64,000 nucleotides of DNA from Marinifilum_A sediminis (GTDB taxonomy: Bacteria; Bacteroidota; Bacteroidia; Bacteroidales; Marinifilaceae), in contig CANMCX010000001.1 in the NCBI GenBank assembly GCA_947496465.1, positions 682,001-746,000 on the forward strand. The letters are read 5' to 3'. Shown one piece after another: positions 8,464 to 16,728 of the stretch; the stretch's first letter is position 1, and each line of letters starts with the position of its first letter. Position numbers and translations under genes: made by a program. Below the pieces are notes generated by a model, which worked only from the letters and a program-made list of their open reading frames with translations, was not told where the DNA came from and did not search any database.

Positions 8464-8494
8464 CAAAACTAATTTTTATCTAGATTAAATCCAA
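8464..8494 (-). promoter_or_regulatory. promoter of the Mn-type sod gene
   Basis: On the minus strand a TTG at 8494-8492, then 20 bases, then TAGTTTTG at 8471-8464. Both elements and the spacing fit the Bacteroidota -33/-7 consensus. The predicted leader is about 45 bases. Confidence 0.6.
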
Positions 8495-8596
8495 TTAATT
8501 TAAAGACTTTTTTGTCTTTTATTTTTACACGCAGTATTACGATCGGTAAAACCGAGATTTTTAGCTACTTTCGTGCTCGAATAAAAGCAACATGAA

Positions 8597-9898
8597 GTGA
8601 ATAAGAAAATTCTTAACATAGCAGTACCAAACATTGTGAGCAACATTACCATTCCTTTATTAGGAATAGTTGATTTGGCATTGATGGGACATTTGGGAAA
8701 GGTAGATTTTATTGGTGCTATTGCTTTAGGAGGAACTATTTTCAATTTCTTATACTGGGGATTCGCATTTTTAAGAATGGGAACAACAGGAATAACCGCA
8801 CAAGCCTATGGAGCCAGGAATTTAAGAGAAAGTATTCTCTCTTTATCCAGAGCTTTAGCTGTTGCATTTGCAGGAAGTATTATCATTTTAGTATTACAAA
8901 AACCAATTGCCAATCTTAGTTTTTGGCTGATTGATAGTGAGAGCTCTGTAGAAACAATTGCTAAATCCTATTTCTATATTCGGGTTTGGGCAGCGCCAGC
9001 TACAATAGGTTTATATGCATTTACCGGATGGTTTATAGGCATGCAAAATGCTAAAATCCCAATGATGATAGCAATTACAGGAAATGTTATCAACATTAGT
9101 CTTTCTGCCTATTTTGTCTATGGATTACAAATGGACGCTAGAGGTGTGGCTTTAGGTACTGTTATTGCACAATATTGTAGTTTAGCTCTAGCCATATTTT
9201 TTGTTTCTAAATATTACCGGAGATTATTCAAATATTGGAGTGCAAAAGGCATGACGAAAGTGAATGAGTTGAAACACTTCTTTTTGGTCAACAAGGATAT
9301 TTTTATAAGAACTTTGTGCATTATTTTTGTTTTTACTTTTTTCACAACCGAATCAGCAAGTGTGAATAAGGAAATATTAGCGGTTAACTCTCTCCTGCTG
9401 CAATTTCTATTTATTTTCTCCTACTTTATGGATGGTTTTGCATTTGCCGCTGAAGCATTGGTTGGTAAATTTATTGGAGCAAACAATTCCAAAAATTTAG
9501 CCCGTGTAATTCGTCTTTTATTTATTTGGGGATTAGGAATAAGTGGTATTTTTACCGCGGCTTATGGATTTTTTGGACTTAATCTTCTATCCATTCTGAC
9601 CGATGCGGAATCAACCATTTCAATTGCTCAGGAATATCTGAAGTGGGTTATTTTATTGCCTATCTTAAGTTTTGCATCCTTCTTAATGGATGGAATATTT
9701 ATTGGCGCTACTGCCTCTGTTTACATGAGAAAAACAATGATGGCAGCAACATTATTAATTTTTATTCCACTTTACTATTCATTAAATGGCATTCTCGAAA
9801 ACCATGGTCTTTGGATTGCCATGTTAGGATTTATGTTGGCTCGTGGTCTATTACAAGCGATCTATTACAGAAAAGCAGTATTAGTTCACTTTAATTAA
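8597..9898 (+). CDS. MATE-family efflux transporter
   Basis: Twelve-helix exporter of the multidrug and toxin extrusion family (433 residues), of the DinF-like branch, driven by proton or sodium gradient. The N-terminal NIAVPNIVSNITIPLLGIVDLALMG region, shown by P10, N11 and the VD pair near residue 23, is the classic MATE helix 1. The second half repeats the pattern (FFMDGFAFAAEALVGKFIG near 280). The start is a GTG; the nearby ATG at 8592 is in another frame and stops at once. Its 3' end overlaps the convergent gene by four bases. Substrate unknown. Confidence 0.9.
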   Translation: MNKKILNIAVPNIVSNITIPLLGIVDLALMGHLGKVDFIGAIALGGTIFNFLYWGFAFLRMGTTGITAQAYGARNLRESILSLSRALAVAFAGSIIILVLQKPIANLSFWLIDSESSVETIAKSYFYIRVWAAPATIGLYAFTGWFIGMQNAKIPMMIAITGNVINISLSAYFVYGLQMDARGVALGTVIAQYCSLALAIFFVSKYYRRLFKYWSAKGMTKVNELKHFFLVNKDIFIRTLCIIFVFTFFTTESASVNKEILAVNSLLLQFLFIFSYFMDGFAFAAEALVGKFIGANNSKNLARVIRLLFIWGLGISGIFTAAYGFFGLNLLSILTDAESTISIAQEYLKWVILLPILSFASFLMDGIFIGATASVYMRKTMMAATLLIFIPLYYSLNGILENHGLWIAMLGFMLARGLLQAIYYRKAVLVHFN

Positions 9899-10587
9899 TT
9901 CACTTGTAATTTCATTTCAGATAGAAACAGTTCCAGGTTTTCGGTAATTCCATTACTCATCTTTTCACTTGTTGAAAAGTTAGATCTGGAGTTTTCAATT
10001 CTGTCTACAACGTAATACCATTGAATCAACTTCACATTTTCTTTCAAGCAAACATATAATACATTAGCAGCCTCCATACTAATTACATCTGGATAATTTT
10101 TAAAATAACTGTTCGAAATATCATTAAGCTTTGATGGAATGCTATTACATGTAATACCACTTACCTTTCTAAATTGCTGAAACAAGTCAGGCAAAATAAA
10201 ATGATTTTCCAATATTTCATCCTTAAATGGCAATTCGTTTTTCTTTCGAATCTTCAAATCAAATAAGGATCCAAATTCGCTTCCAACTCCAAAGCCTAAA
10301 TCACCAAAATAATCATCTATTATACAAACAAAATTCTCTGTTTCAATCTGATCTTTCAATGAAAAACACTTGCCAATATGTACTATCAAATCATAATCAT
10401 GAGAATTTACAGCCTTAGTTAATTCGTAGGTTGCCATAGAACTTCCTAATCCTGAGATCAAGATATCTAATTGACAATCATTATATTTAAATCGAGCGTA
10501 ATTCGAACCTAAATTTTCCACAAGAATTAACTTTCCTATGAAACTCTTTAAACTCTCAAAACCATCAGTTACTATTAAAATATCCAT
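9895..10587 (-). CDS. mqnB: futalosine hydrolase-like nucleoside hydrolase (MqnB family)
   Basis: Resembles futalosine hydrolase, which releases hypoxanthine from futalosine in the alternative menaquinone pathway. The 230-residue protein has the purine-phosphorylase fold pattern. This includes ISGLGSSMATYEL (about 45-57, the nucleoside-binding loop), the family-specific DDYFGDLGFGVGSEFGSLF region near residue 90, and SMEAANVLYVC near residue 170 with the catalytic-type Glu. It is more diverged than usual: the family normally has MEGAA and an ISN segment, here MEAAN and VVDRIENS. The ATG at 10587 is used; a TTG precedes it. It could instead act on another nucleoside. Confidence 0.62.
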   Translation of the reverse strand: MDILIVTDGFESLKSFIGKLILVENLGSNYARFKYNDCQLDILISGLGSSMATYELTKAVNSHDYDLIVHIGKCFSLKDQIETENFVCIIDDYFGDLGFGVGSEFGSLFDLKIRKKNELPFKDEILENHFILPDLFQQFRKVSGITCNSIPSKLNDISNSYFKNYPDVISMEAANVLYVCLKENVKLIQWYYVVDRIENSRSNFSTSEKMSNGITENLELFLSEMKLQVN

Positions 10588-10624
10588 CAATGCAAGAACT
10601 TAGCTAAAACAAAGCACGTAAAAG

Positions 10625-10657
10625 TTTGTTATATAGGTGAAATTTATACTTATTTTG
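10625..10657 (+). promoter_or_regulatory. promoter of folE
   Basis: TTTG at 10625-10628, 21 bases, then TTATTTTG at 10650-10657, one mismatch from the -7 consensus. Spacing is right for a Bacteroidota primary-sigma promoter. The leader is about 35 bases. Confidence 0.55.
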
Positions 10658-10697
10658 CAGATCGAAAGATCGACTTAAATTAAAACACAAAGTACGA

Positions 10698-11324
10698 ATG
10701 GAATTTTCAATCAACGGACAAGAAAATAAGGGATTCACAAAAATAGAAAAATACGATCAGGAAACCATAGAAGAACTGATGTATCACTATAAAAAAGTAT
10801 TGGAATTACTTGGTGAAGACGCGGAACGTGAAGGTCTGGAAAAAACTCCTTTGCGTGTTGCTAAAGCAATGCAATTTTTAACTCAGGGATATCATATAAA
10901 GCCGGAAGATATTTTGCGCTCGGCAATGTTTAAGGAAGATTACAAACAAATGGTGATTGTGAAAGATATCGAAGTTTATTCGATGTGTGAGCATCACATG
11001 TTACCTTTTGTTGGAAGAGCTCATGTTGCCTATATTCCAAATGGTCACATTACCGGATTAAGCAAAATTGCTCGCGTTGTTGATGCCTTTGCGCGTCGTT
11101 TACAAGTGCAGGAAAGATTAACTACACAAATTAAAGACTGCATTCAGGATACTTTAAACCCTTTAGGAGTTGCTGTTGTTATCGAAGCTCAACACATGTG
11201 CATGTCTATGCGTGGTGTTCAAAAACAAAATTCTACAACAACTACCTCTGACTTTACAGGTGCATTTGAGAAAGTTGCAACTCGTGAAGAGTTTATACGA
11301 CTAATATCTACGAAGACAATCTAA
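10698..11324 (+). CDS. folE: GTP cyclohydrolase I
   Basis: Converts GTP to dihydroneopterin triphosphate, the first step of folate synthesis. The 208-residue protein carries the zinc ligand motif MCEHHMLPF (C97, H100, with H99 beside it). It also has the third zinc ligand in HMCMSMRGV near residue 168, and the STTTTSDFTGAF segment that shapes the active site. The first 20 residues are a variable extension. It stands alone between a divergent hydrolase gene and fabD. Confidence 0.96.
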   Translation: MEFSINGQENKGFTKIEKYDQETIEELMYHYKKVLELLGEDAEREGLEKTPLRVAKAMQFLTQGYHIKPEDILRSAMFKEDYKQMVIVKDIEVYSMCEHHMLPFVGRAHVAYIPNGHITGLSKIARVVDAFARRLQVQERLTTQIKDCIQDTLNPLGVAVVIEAQHMCMSMRGVQKQNSTTTTSDFTGAFEKVATREEFIRLISTKTI

Positions 11325-11353
11325 AATAAATAATACTTAGGGTACTTCGACAT

Positions 11354-11463
11354 TAATCCGTTGGCAGAAAGCAAACTAAAATTGCACATTGCGAACGGAT
11401 TAGATATCTTTGTGCCCGAATAATTCAAAACTTACCATGATGATTGATCCGTCTAACGGATTA
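11354..11463. promoter_or_regulatory. four ACGGATTA half-sites around the fabD promoter
   Basis: TAATCCGT at 11354-11361 and its inverse ACGGATTA at 11395-11402 flank the -33 box and end just before the -7 box. TGATCCGT at 11445-11452 and ACGGATTA at 11456-11463 form a tight palindrome with a 3-base spacer in the leader. This looks like a repressor operator, possibly for lipid-synthesis control; the protein is unknown. Confidence 0.5.
11382..11412 (+). promoter_or_regulatory. promoter of fabD
   Basis: TTG at 11382-11384, 20 bases, then TATCTTTG at 11405-11412, an exact match to the Bacteroidota consensus. Transcription would start near 11418, giving a leader of about 60 bases. Confidence 0.7.
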
Positions 11464-11479
11464 AACATTTAAATTGAGA

Positions 11480-12376
11480 ATGAATATGAAAGCATATGTA
11501 TTTCCGGGACAAGGTGCCCAATTTGTTGGTATGGGAAAAGACCTATACGAAAATTCGGAACTTGCTAAGGAACTTTTCGAAAAAGCGAATGAAATTTTAG
11601 GTTTCCGCATTACAGATTTAATGTTTGAAGGAACTGACGAAGATCTAAGACAAACAAAAGTAACTCAGCCTGCAATTTTCTTGCACTCTGTTATTCTTGC
11701 TAAAACTTTAGGTGATGATTTCAAGCCTGAAATGGTTGCTGGTCACTCTTTAGGTGAATTTTCTGCATTGGTTGCTAATGGAACTCTATCTTTCGAAGAT
11801 GGTCTTAAATTGGTTTCTCAGCGTGCTATGGCAATGCAAAAAGCTTGTGAAGTGGAGCCTTCTACTATGGCAGCTATCATCGGTTTAGATGATGAAACTG
11901 TTGAGAAAGTTTGTGCTGAAATCGACGAGATCGTTGTTCCTGCCAACTTTAACTGCCCAGGTCAGTTGGTAATTTCAGGTAGCATAAAAGGTATCGAAGT
12001 TGCTTGCGAAAAATTGAAAGAAGCTGGTGCTAAAAGAGCATTACCTTTGAAAGTTGGTGGTGCATTCCACTCTCCTTTAATGGAACCTGCTCGTGTTGAG
12101 TTGGAAGAAGCTATTGAGAATACAACTTTTGCAACTCCTACTTGTGCCGTTTACCAAAATGTAAATGCAATGCCAATTACTGATCCTGCTGAGATTAAAA
12201 AGAATTTGGTTGCGCAGTTAACTGCTCCTGTTCGTTTTACTCAAACAATGGTGAACATGATTGCTGATGGTGCTTCTTCGTTTACCGAAGTTGGTCCAGG
12301 AAAAGTAATCCAAGGTTTAGTAAAGAAAGTAGACCGTAAAATGGAAACCGCTGGTGTAGATTCTTATCAAGGATAA
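11480..12376 (+). CDS. fabD: malonyl-CoA:ACP transacylase
   Basis: Moves the malonyl group from CoA to acyl carrier protein, supplying fatty-acid elongation. The 298-residue protein begins with VFPGQGAQFVGMG and has the nucleophile motif GHSLGEF with Ser90. It carries the GAFHSPLM segment with the catalytic histidine, and the FTEVGPGKVIQGL C terminus. ATGs at 11480 and 11486 are both possible; a TTG at 11474 is less likely. It is not next to other fab genes, so it has its own regulation, in line with the unusual repeats in its promoter region. Confidence 0.95.
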   Translation: MNMKAYVFPGQGAQFVGMGKDLYENSELAKELFEKANEILGFRITDLMFEGTDEDLRQTKVTQPAIFLHSVILAKTLGDDFKPEMVAGHSLGEFSALVANGTLSFEDGLKLVSQRAMAMQKACEVEPSTMAAIIGLDDETVEKVCAEIDEIVVPANFNCPGQLVISGSIKGIEVACEKLKEAGAKRALPLKVGGAFHSPLMEPARVELEEAIENTTFATPTCAVYQNVNAMPITDPAEIKKNLVAQLTAPVRFTQTMVNMIADGASSFTEVGPGKVIQGLVKKVDRKMETAGVDSYQG

Positions 12377-12395
12377 AAACTTACATTAAGATATT

Positions 12396-12423
12396 AAAAA
12401 GCTGTTCACATGAACAGCTTTTT
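12396..12423 (+). terminator. terminator of fabD
   Basis: Perfect 13-base arms AAAAAGCTGTTCA / TGAACAGCTTTTT with a CA loop and a T run. Confidence 0.92.
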
Positions 12424-12435
12424 TTATGCAATAAA

Positions 12436-12458
12436 AAAGGAGGCTTACCGCCTCCTTT
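12436..12458 (-). terminator. terminator of the receiver/ATP-grasp gene
   Basis: Arms AAAGGAGGC / GCCTCCTTT with a 5-base loop, followed on the minus strand by TTTTTTATT. It is separate from the fabD terminator 12 bases away. Confidence 0.88.
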
Positions 12459-12461
12459 CAT

Positions 12462-15437
12462 TTATTTATAACTAATTACACTAGTTTGTTTCTTTCCATC
12501 CATCAGAATCTCTAATGGTTCTTTAAAACGAACGTGCTTAAAGTAATGCATTTGTTCTATCTTCTCCTGCTTCTCCAATAACTCCATATTTACAAAATTC
12601 TGCTCCGAATTGTTCTTTATAGAGAAATAACCCACATTCATTGAGGTTACATTGTGGAAAAAATGTGACCCTAAGGAAGCATCCAAAGGAAAATCTTCTA
12701 ATCCTTGTTCTACAATCACCTTAGCATTAGAAATTTGAGACCAAAGTACCGGAATTCCTGTAAATTTATCTCTGGTTCCCCAACGACCTGGTCCAAAAAG
12801 AACGTACTGTCGATCTTGTTCTTTCATTTTTTGATTCAACACAGCCATCTCCTCTGCCATTTCTTCAGTTTTGATTCTGTCGAACTTATCGAAATCCATA
12901 TAAATTACATCGCGGATATGATCTACTTTTCCATTCCCCATTCCTTTGTTGGCTAACATTACCAACTTATTGCGCTCTACTTTCGACAGATCAATATCAA
13001 CACTCATTTCCTGACGGATCAATGGTTTAATCTGTAACAAGTGGAAAGTTGGATTGTGATCCTTTCCTTTAGTAAGATCAACAGCAAATTCGATTTCAAC
13101 CGGCGCTCCCATTGCTTGCTTAAAGATATTCAACATCACACTAAGTGCGTGAGCAATAGGCACCTGATTGTATTTTAAAATATTCGCAAAATCAACAACA
13201 CGAGGACCTCTCAAAGATAAATCTGGCTCTAAGCGATCATTTTGAAAATCGTAAACCGATGCACAATGCAATAGATTTCCATCTTTTTCTGCTTCTGATA
13301 ATTGATACTTAATGGTAACAGCATCTTCACCATCTTTTATCAAATCGATATCCTCTTTTTGCATATCAATAGCATAAAAATACTTCTGGGAATCTTTCAT
13401 CTGATCCTCAATTGATGCCAATTGTAATTTTGGATGCTCCGGGCAAAAACGGTGGGTTTTCTCTCCTCCTACAACATATTTTCCTAAACCAATTGCAACA
13501 ACTGCAAAACCATCTTCCGGTTTCATATAAGAGAATGGATAGTAATTGTATGATTGAGCTACGCCACTAATATTTGGATAATATTTGCCATTGTATTCCT
13601 GACCAACTACCTCCTGAATAATTACAGCCATTTTCTCCTCTTCAATCTTGTAATCAACGGCGCTAAAATAAGATTGTGCTTCAGGAGTAAAAATAGATGC
13701 GTAAATCAATTTAATTGCGGTAATCAACTGATTGTATCTAACTTCAATATCAGAGTCGTTATTTGGTAATAAATAGGTTGCATACACTCCAGCAAACGGC
13801 TGCATTAAGGAATCCTCAAACAAACCAGAAGAACGAACAGCAATAGGCTTGTGCATTTCTTCCAAATACTGTCGCAACTTTTTACCCAACTTCTCTGGAA
13901 TATCACCTTTTAGGAACAAGTCCTTTACCTTCTTGTAATTTTTATCAAGATAAATCTGATCGTAAAGATTGTTCTTCTCAATAAAATTATCATACTCATC
14001 AACACCAATTATTGCGGTTTGAGGAATAGATATATTGATGTCTTTTATTAATCGCTTAAAATAAATGTTTTCGATAAAGTTACTTAAGAAAGCCAATCCT
14101 CTACCTTTTCCTCCAAGCGATCCTCGTCCCAATCGGACGATATAGTGATTTGAATTTACAATATTCGGTCTAAATCGGATAATTCTACCTCGCAATTGTT
14201 TGATTCGTGAAGCCTCAAATACATCTAAACAGAATTTTCTAAGGTCCTTTACAGATTTAAAATCTTCGATTTGATAACGTCGTAATTTCTTGGCTACATT
14301 AATTTCTCCACGAGCCATAAGCCATGTGGAAATACCATTTCGTTTGGAATGAAACAGGAGAGATTCATCTGGAATGTATTTTAATTTCTCCTCGAACTCT
14401 TCCATTGATTTAGCAACTGCTACACGAGTTCCGCTTTGATTGCGAAATACGAAATCACCAAATCCTAATTTGGTATAAATGAAATTGTAAATATCTAAAG
14501 CTAAAGTATCACTGTTTTTATTAATAAAATCAGCATCAACCTGCATAGCTCTTATAGCATTATCTGTATCATGCGATTGCATTAAACATGGAATTTTCAT
14601 GTTTTTAGCCTGCACATATTTTATTAAATCTACACCTGAATCATCATCCAGTTTACCATTTCTAGCAAAACGTACATCAGAAATTACACACAACAAATTA
14701 TCCAGATATTTATCAACAACATCCACTGCATCTTCAAAAGTACTCACCAAAATAACTTTTGGTCGGGCACGCATTTTCAGAATTTTATGAAGCTCATCAA
14801 TATCTCCTTCATCGGATATCACTTTTTGTGTTTGTGTCATTACCGAGGTATACAGTAATGGAAGATATCTGGAATAGTATTTTACTGAATCCTCAGCAAG
14901 CAAAATCACACGAACATCACCACTTTTGGTATCTGTTTCTAAATTCATTTTATCCTCGATATACTTGGTCATGGCCATGAATATCTTGGTTGAACCATTC
15001 CAAACAAAAACACGATCGATATTGTTCTTTATTTTATCAGCAGCGCGATCGAAATAAGCCAAATCGCTATTGTTATTCACTAAAACCAATACTGGAATTT
15101 CTGAATTTACAGTTTTAATTTGTTGACTTAGTTCCAAAGGAGATTGTTTATCCAAACCAGCCATTAAAATCACCATATCATAATGACGATCTTCAAGTGC
15201 TTCCAAAGCTTCTTCGTTTGTGGCAACACTCGTAAATCGTGGTGCGGCATACAAATTTAACTGTAGATATTCTCCCACAATTTTATCCGAAAATTGTCCT
15301 TCTCGCACAATGGTATAAGCGTCGTAATAGGTTGCTATCAAAAGAATTTCCTTTACTTTATAAGGCATCAATTCCTGAAATATATCCCGATCGTTCTTCT
15401 TCCTTTTGTAAATTTTAGAAATCGAAATCTCTTCCAT
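12462..15437 (-). CDS. two-receiver plus PEP-synthase-type ATP-grasp domain protein
   Basis: A 991-residue protein. Residues about 28-160 look like a degenerate receiver domain in which the phospho-acceptor position is Met (VILMAG near 91). Residues about 175-320 look like an intact receiver domain with acid pair E182/D183, acceptor D254 in VISD and K307. Residues about 430-810 resemble the nucleotide-binding domain of PEP synthase and pyruvate phosphate dikinase (GGKGRG 442-447, AVRSSGLFED 533-542, VEIEFAVD near 780, LLQIKPL 800-806). No swivelling His domain or PEP-binding barrel follows; the last 180 residues are unassigned (FGPGRWGTRD near 880). It is therefore not a full PEP synthase. 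A signal-controlled phosphotransfer role is an inference. Confidence 0.7.
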   Translation of the reverse strand: MEEISISKIYKRKKNDRDIFQELMPYKVKEILLIATYYDAYTIVREGQFSDKIVGEYLQLNLYAAPRFTSVATNEEALEALEDRHYDMVILMAGLDKQSPLELSQQIKTVNSEIPVLVLVNNNSDLAYFDRAADKIKNNIDRVFVWNGSTKIFMAMTKYIEDKMNLETDTKSGDVRVILLAEDSVKYYSRYLPLLYTSVMTQTQKVISDEGDIDELHKILKMRARPKVILVSTFEDAVDVVDKYLDNLLCVISDVRFARNGKLDDDSGVDLIKYVQAKNMKIPCLMQSHDTDNAIRAMQVDADFINKNSDTLALDIYNFIYTKLGFGDFVFRNQSGTRVAVAKSMEEFEEKLKYIPDESLLFHSKRNGISTWLMARGEINVAKKLRRYQIEDFKSVKDLRKFCLDVFEASRIKQLRGRIIRFRPNIVNSNHYIVRLGRGSLGGKGRGLAFLSNFIENIYFKRLIKDINISIPQTAIIGVDEYDNFIEKNNLYDQIYLDKNYKKVKDLFLKGDIPEKLGKKLRQYLEEMHKPIAVRSSGLFEDSLMQPFAGVYATYLLPNNDSDIEVRYNQLITAIKLIYASIFTPEAQSYFSAVDYKIEEEKMAVIIQEVVGQEYNGKYYPNISGVAQSYNYYPFSYMKPEDGFAVVAIGLGKYVVGGEKTHRFCPEHPKLQLASIEDQMKDSQKYFYAIDMQKEDIDLIKDGEDAVTIKYQLSEAEKDGNLLHCASVYDFQNDRLEPDLSLRGPRVVDFANILKYNQVPIAHALSVMLNIFKQAMGAPVEIEFAVDLTKGKDHNPTFHLLQIKPLIRQEMSVDIDLSKVERNKLVMLANKGMGNGKVDHIRDVIYMDFDKFDRIKTEEMAEEMAVLNQKMKEQDRQYVLFGPGRWGTRDKFTGIPVLWSQISNAKVIVEQGLEDFPLDASLGSHFFHNVTSMNVGYFSIKNNSEQNFVNMELLEKQEKIEQMHYFKHVRFKEPLEILMDGKKQTSVISYK

Positions 15438-15633
15438 ATTAGGTGTTGTTTATATTTTGAATGTGTTTGTTTCCTAGTATAATTATCCTTACAAAATACT
15501 AATAATATTGTGGTTTACAATCTGTTTTTAAGACACATTATTTCGCCTGAACAATATTAATATTTACTATTTTAGAATAATTTTTATCTTAAAAAAAGGT
15601 TGCCGAAAATAGGTAAAAAAATCCATAAAAAAC

Positions 15634-15660
15634 AAAGAGGAAACTCATGGTTTCCTCTTT
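15634..15660 (-). terminator. terminator of korAB
   Basis: Perfect 11-base arms AAAGAGGAAAC / GTTTCCTCTTT with a 5-base loop, followed on the minus strand by GTTTTTTAT. Confidence 0.9.
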
Positions 15661-15685
15661 ACTATAATATCTATAAAATAAAATC

Positions 15686-16726
15686 TTATTCTACTTTCCA
15701 GGTATCACCGCTATTAAGCAAGTCATCCATACACTTAATAGATGCTTGTGCTTTAATATCCTTTATTTGCTGAACCATTTTTTCTTCATAAGAAAGAGCA
15801 GCAACATCTCGAATAACACCAAGTGCTACCGGATATTCCGGAGCTGTCATATTAGACAACAACCAGTGCATATGTGGATCTGGATTGTGAGCATCATGAA
15901 TTAAAATATCCTGTTCACCAATTCCATGTTCGCCAATTGTTACAACAACCAACTTACCATTTCCTCCCATTACAAGACCTTTATTACGCTCTTTACCAAA
16001 AATCATTCGTTCTCCATGACGTAAGGTCAACTGAAATTCATCTTTAGTATTTCTATCTGTAATCTGAGCATGTGCTCCATCGTTATAGATAACACAATTT
16101 TGCAATACCTCTACAATTGAAGTTCCTCTATGTTTTGATGCATCTAATAGTACTTCAGTTGTCAATTTGATATTGGTATCAATTGATCTGGCATAAAATT
16201 TAGACTGTGCACCCAAGGCAAGTTCTGCTGGATGAAAAGGCTGCTCGATAGTACCAAAAGGAGATGTTTTTGTAACCATTCCCTGCTTAGAGGTTGGTGA
16301 ATACTGTCCCTTTGTAAGACCATAAATCTCATTGTTGAAAAGAAGAATGGTCATATCGATATTTCTACGAACTGCGTGAATAAAGTGATTACCTCCAATT
16401 GCAAGTGCATCACCATCCCCTGAAACCTGAAGAATTTCAAGATCAGGATTTGCTGATTTTACACCAGACGCAATCGCTGCTGCTCTACCATGAATTGAAT
16501 GAAATCCGTAAGTATCCATATAATATGGGAAACGAGATGAACAACCAATACCAGAAATAACGGCAAATTTTTCCTTTGGAATTTCCAAAGCTGCCATTGC
16601 TTTCTGTACCGAATTCAATACACCATGGTCTCCACACCCAGGACACCATCTTACTTCCTGATCACTCTTAAAATCTTTTGGAGTCAATTTCTCAGGGGCT
16701 GCTTGCTTTAATAATGAATCTGCCAT
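15686..16726 (-). CDS. korB: 2-oxoacid:ferredoxin oxidoreductase, beta subunit
   Basis: Thiamine-diphosphate subunit of a 2-oxoglutarate (or related 2-oxoacid) ferredoxin oxidoreductase. The 346-residue protein has WCPGCGDHG at 27-35. It has GDGD at 103-106 as part of the ThDP/Mg-binding motif GDGDALAIGG, and NNEIYGLTKGQ near 131. Its start lies two bases past the korA stop, so the two form one operon. The complex links 2-oxoacid oxidation to reduced ferredoxin under low-oxygen conditions, or runs in reverse in a reductive TCA branch. Assignment to 2-oxoglutarate rather than pyruvate rests on the two-subunit layout. Confidence 0.9.
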   Translation of the reverse strand: MADSLLKQAAPEKLTPKDFKSDQEVRWCPGCGDHGVLNSVQKAMAALEIPKEKFAVISGIGCSSRFPYYMDTYGFHSIHGRAAAIASGVKSANPDLEILQVSGDGDALAIGGNHFIHAVRRNIDMTILLFNNEIYGLTKGQYSPTSKQGMVTKTSPFGTIEQPFHPAELALGAQSKFYARSIDTNIKLTTEVLLDASKHRGTSIVEVLQNCVIYNDGAHAQITDRNTKDEFQLTLRHGERMIFGKERNKGLVMGGNGKLVVVTIGEHGIGEQDILIHDAHNPDPHMHWLLSNMTAPEYPVALGVIRDVAALSYEEKMVQQIKDIKAQASIKCMDDLLNSGDTWKVE

Positions 16727-16728
16727 GA

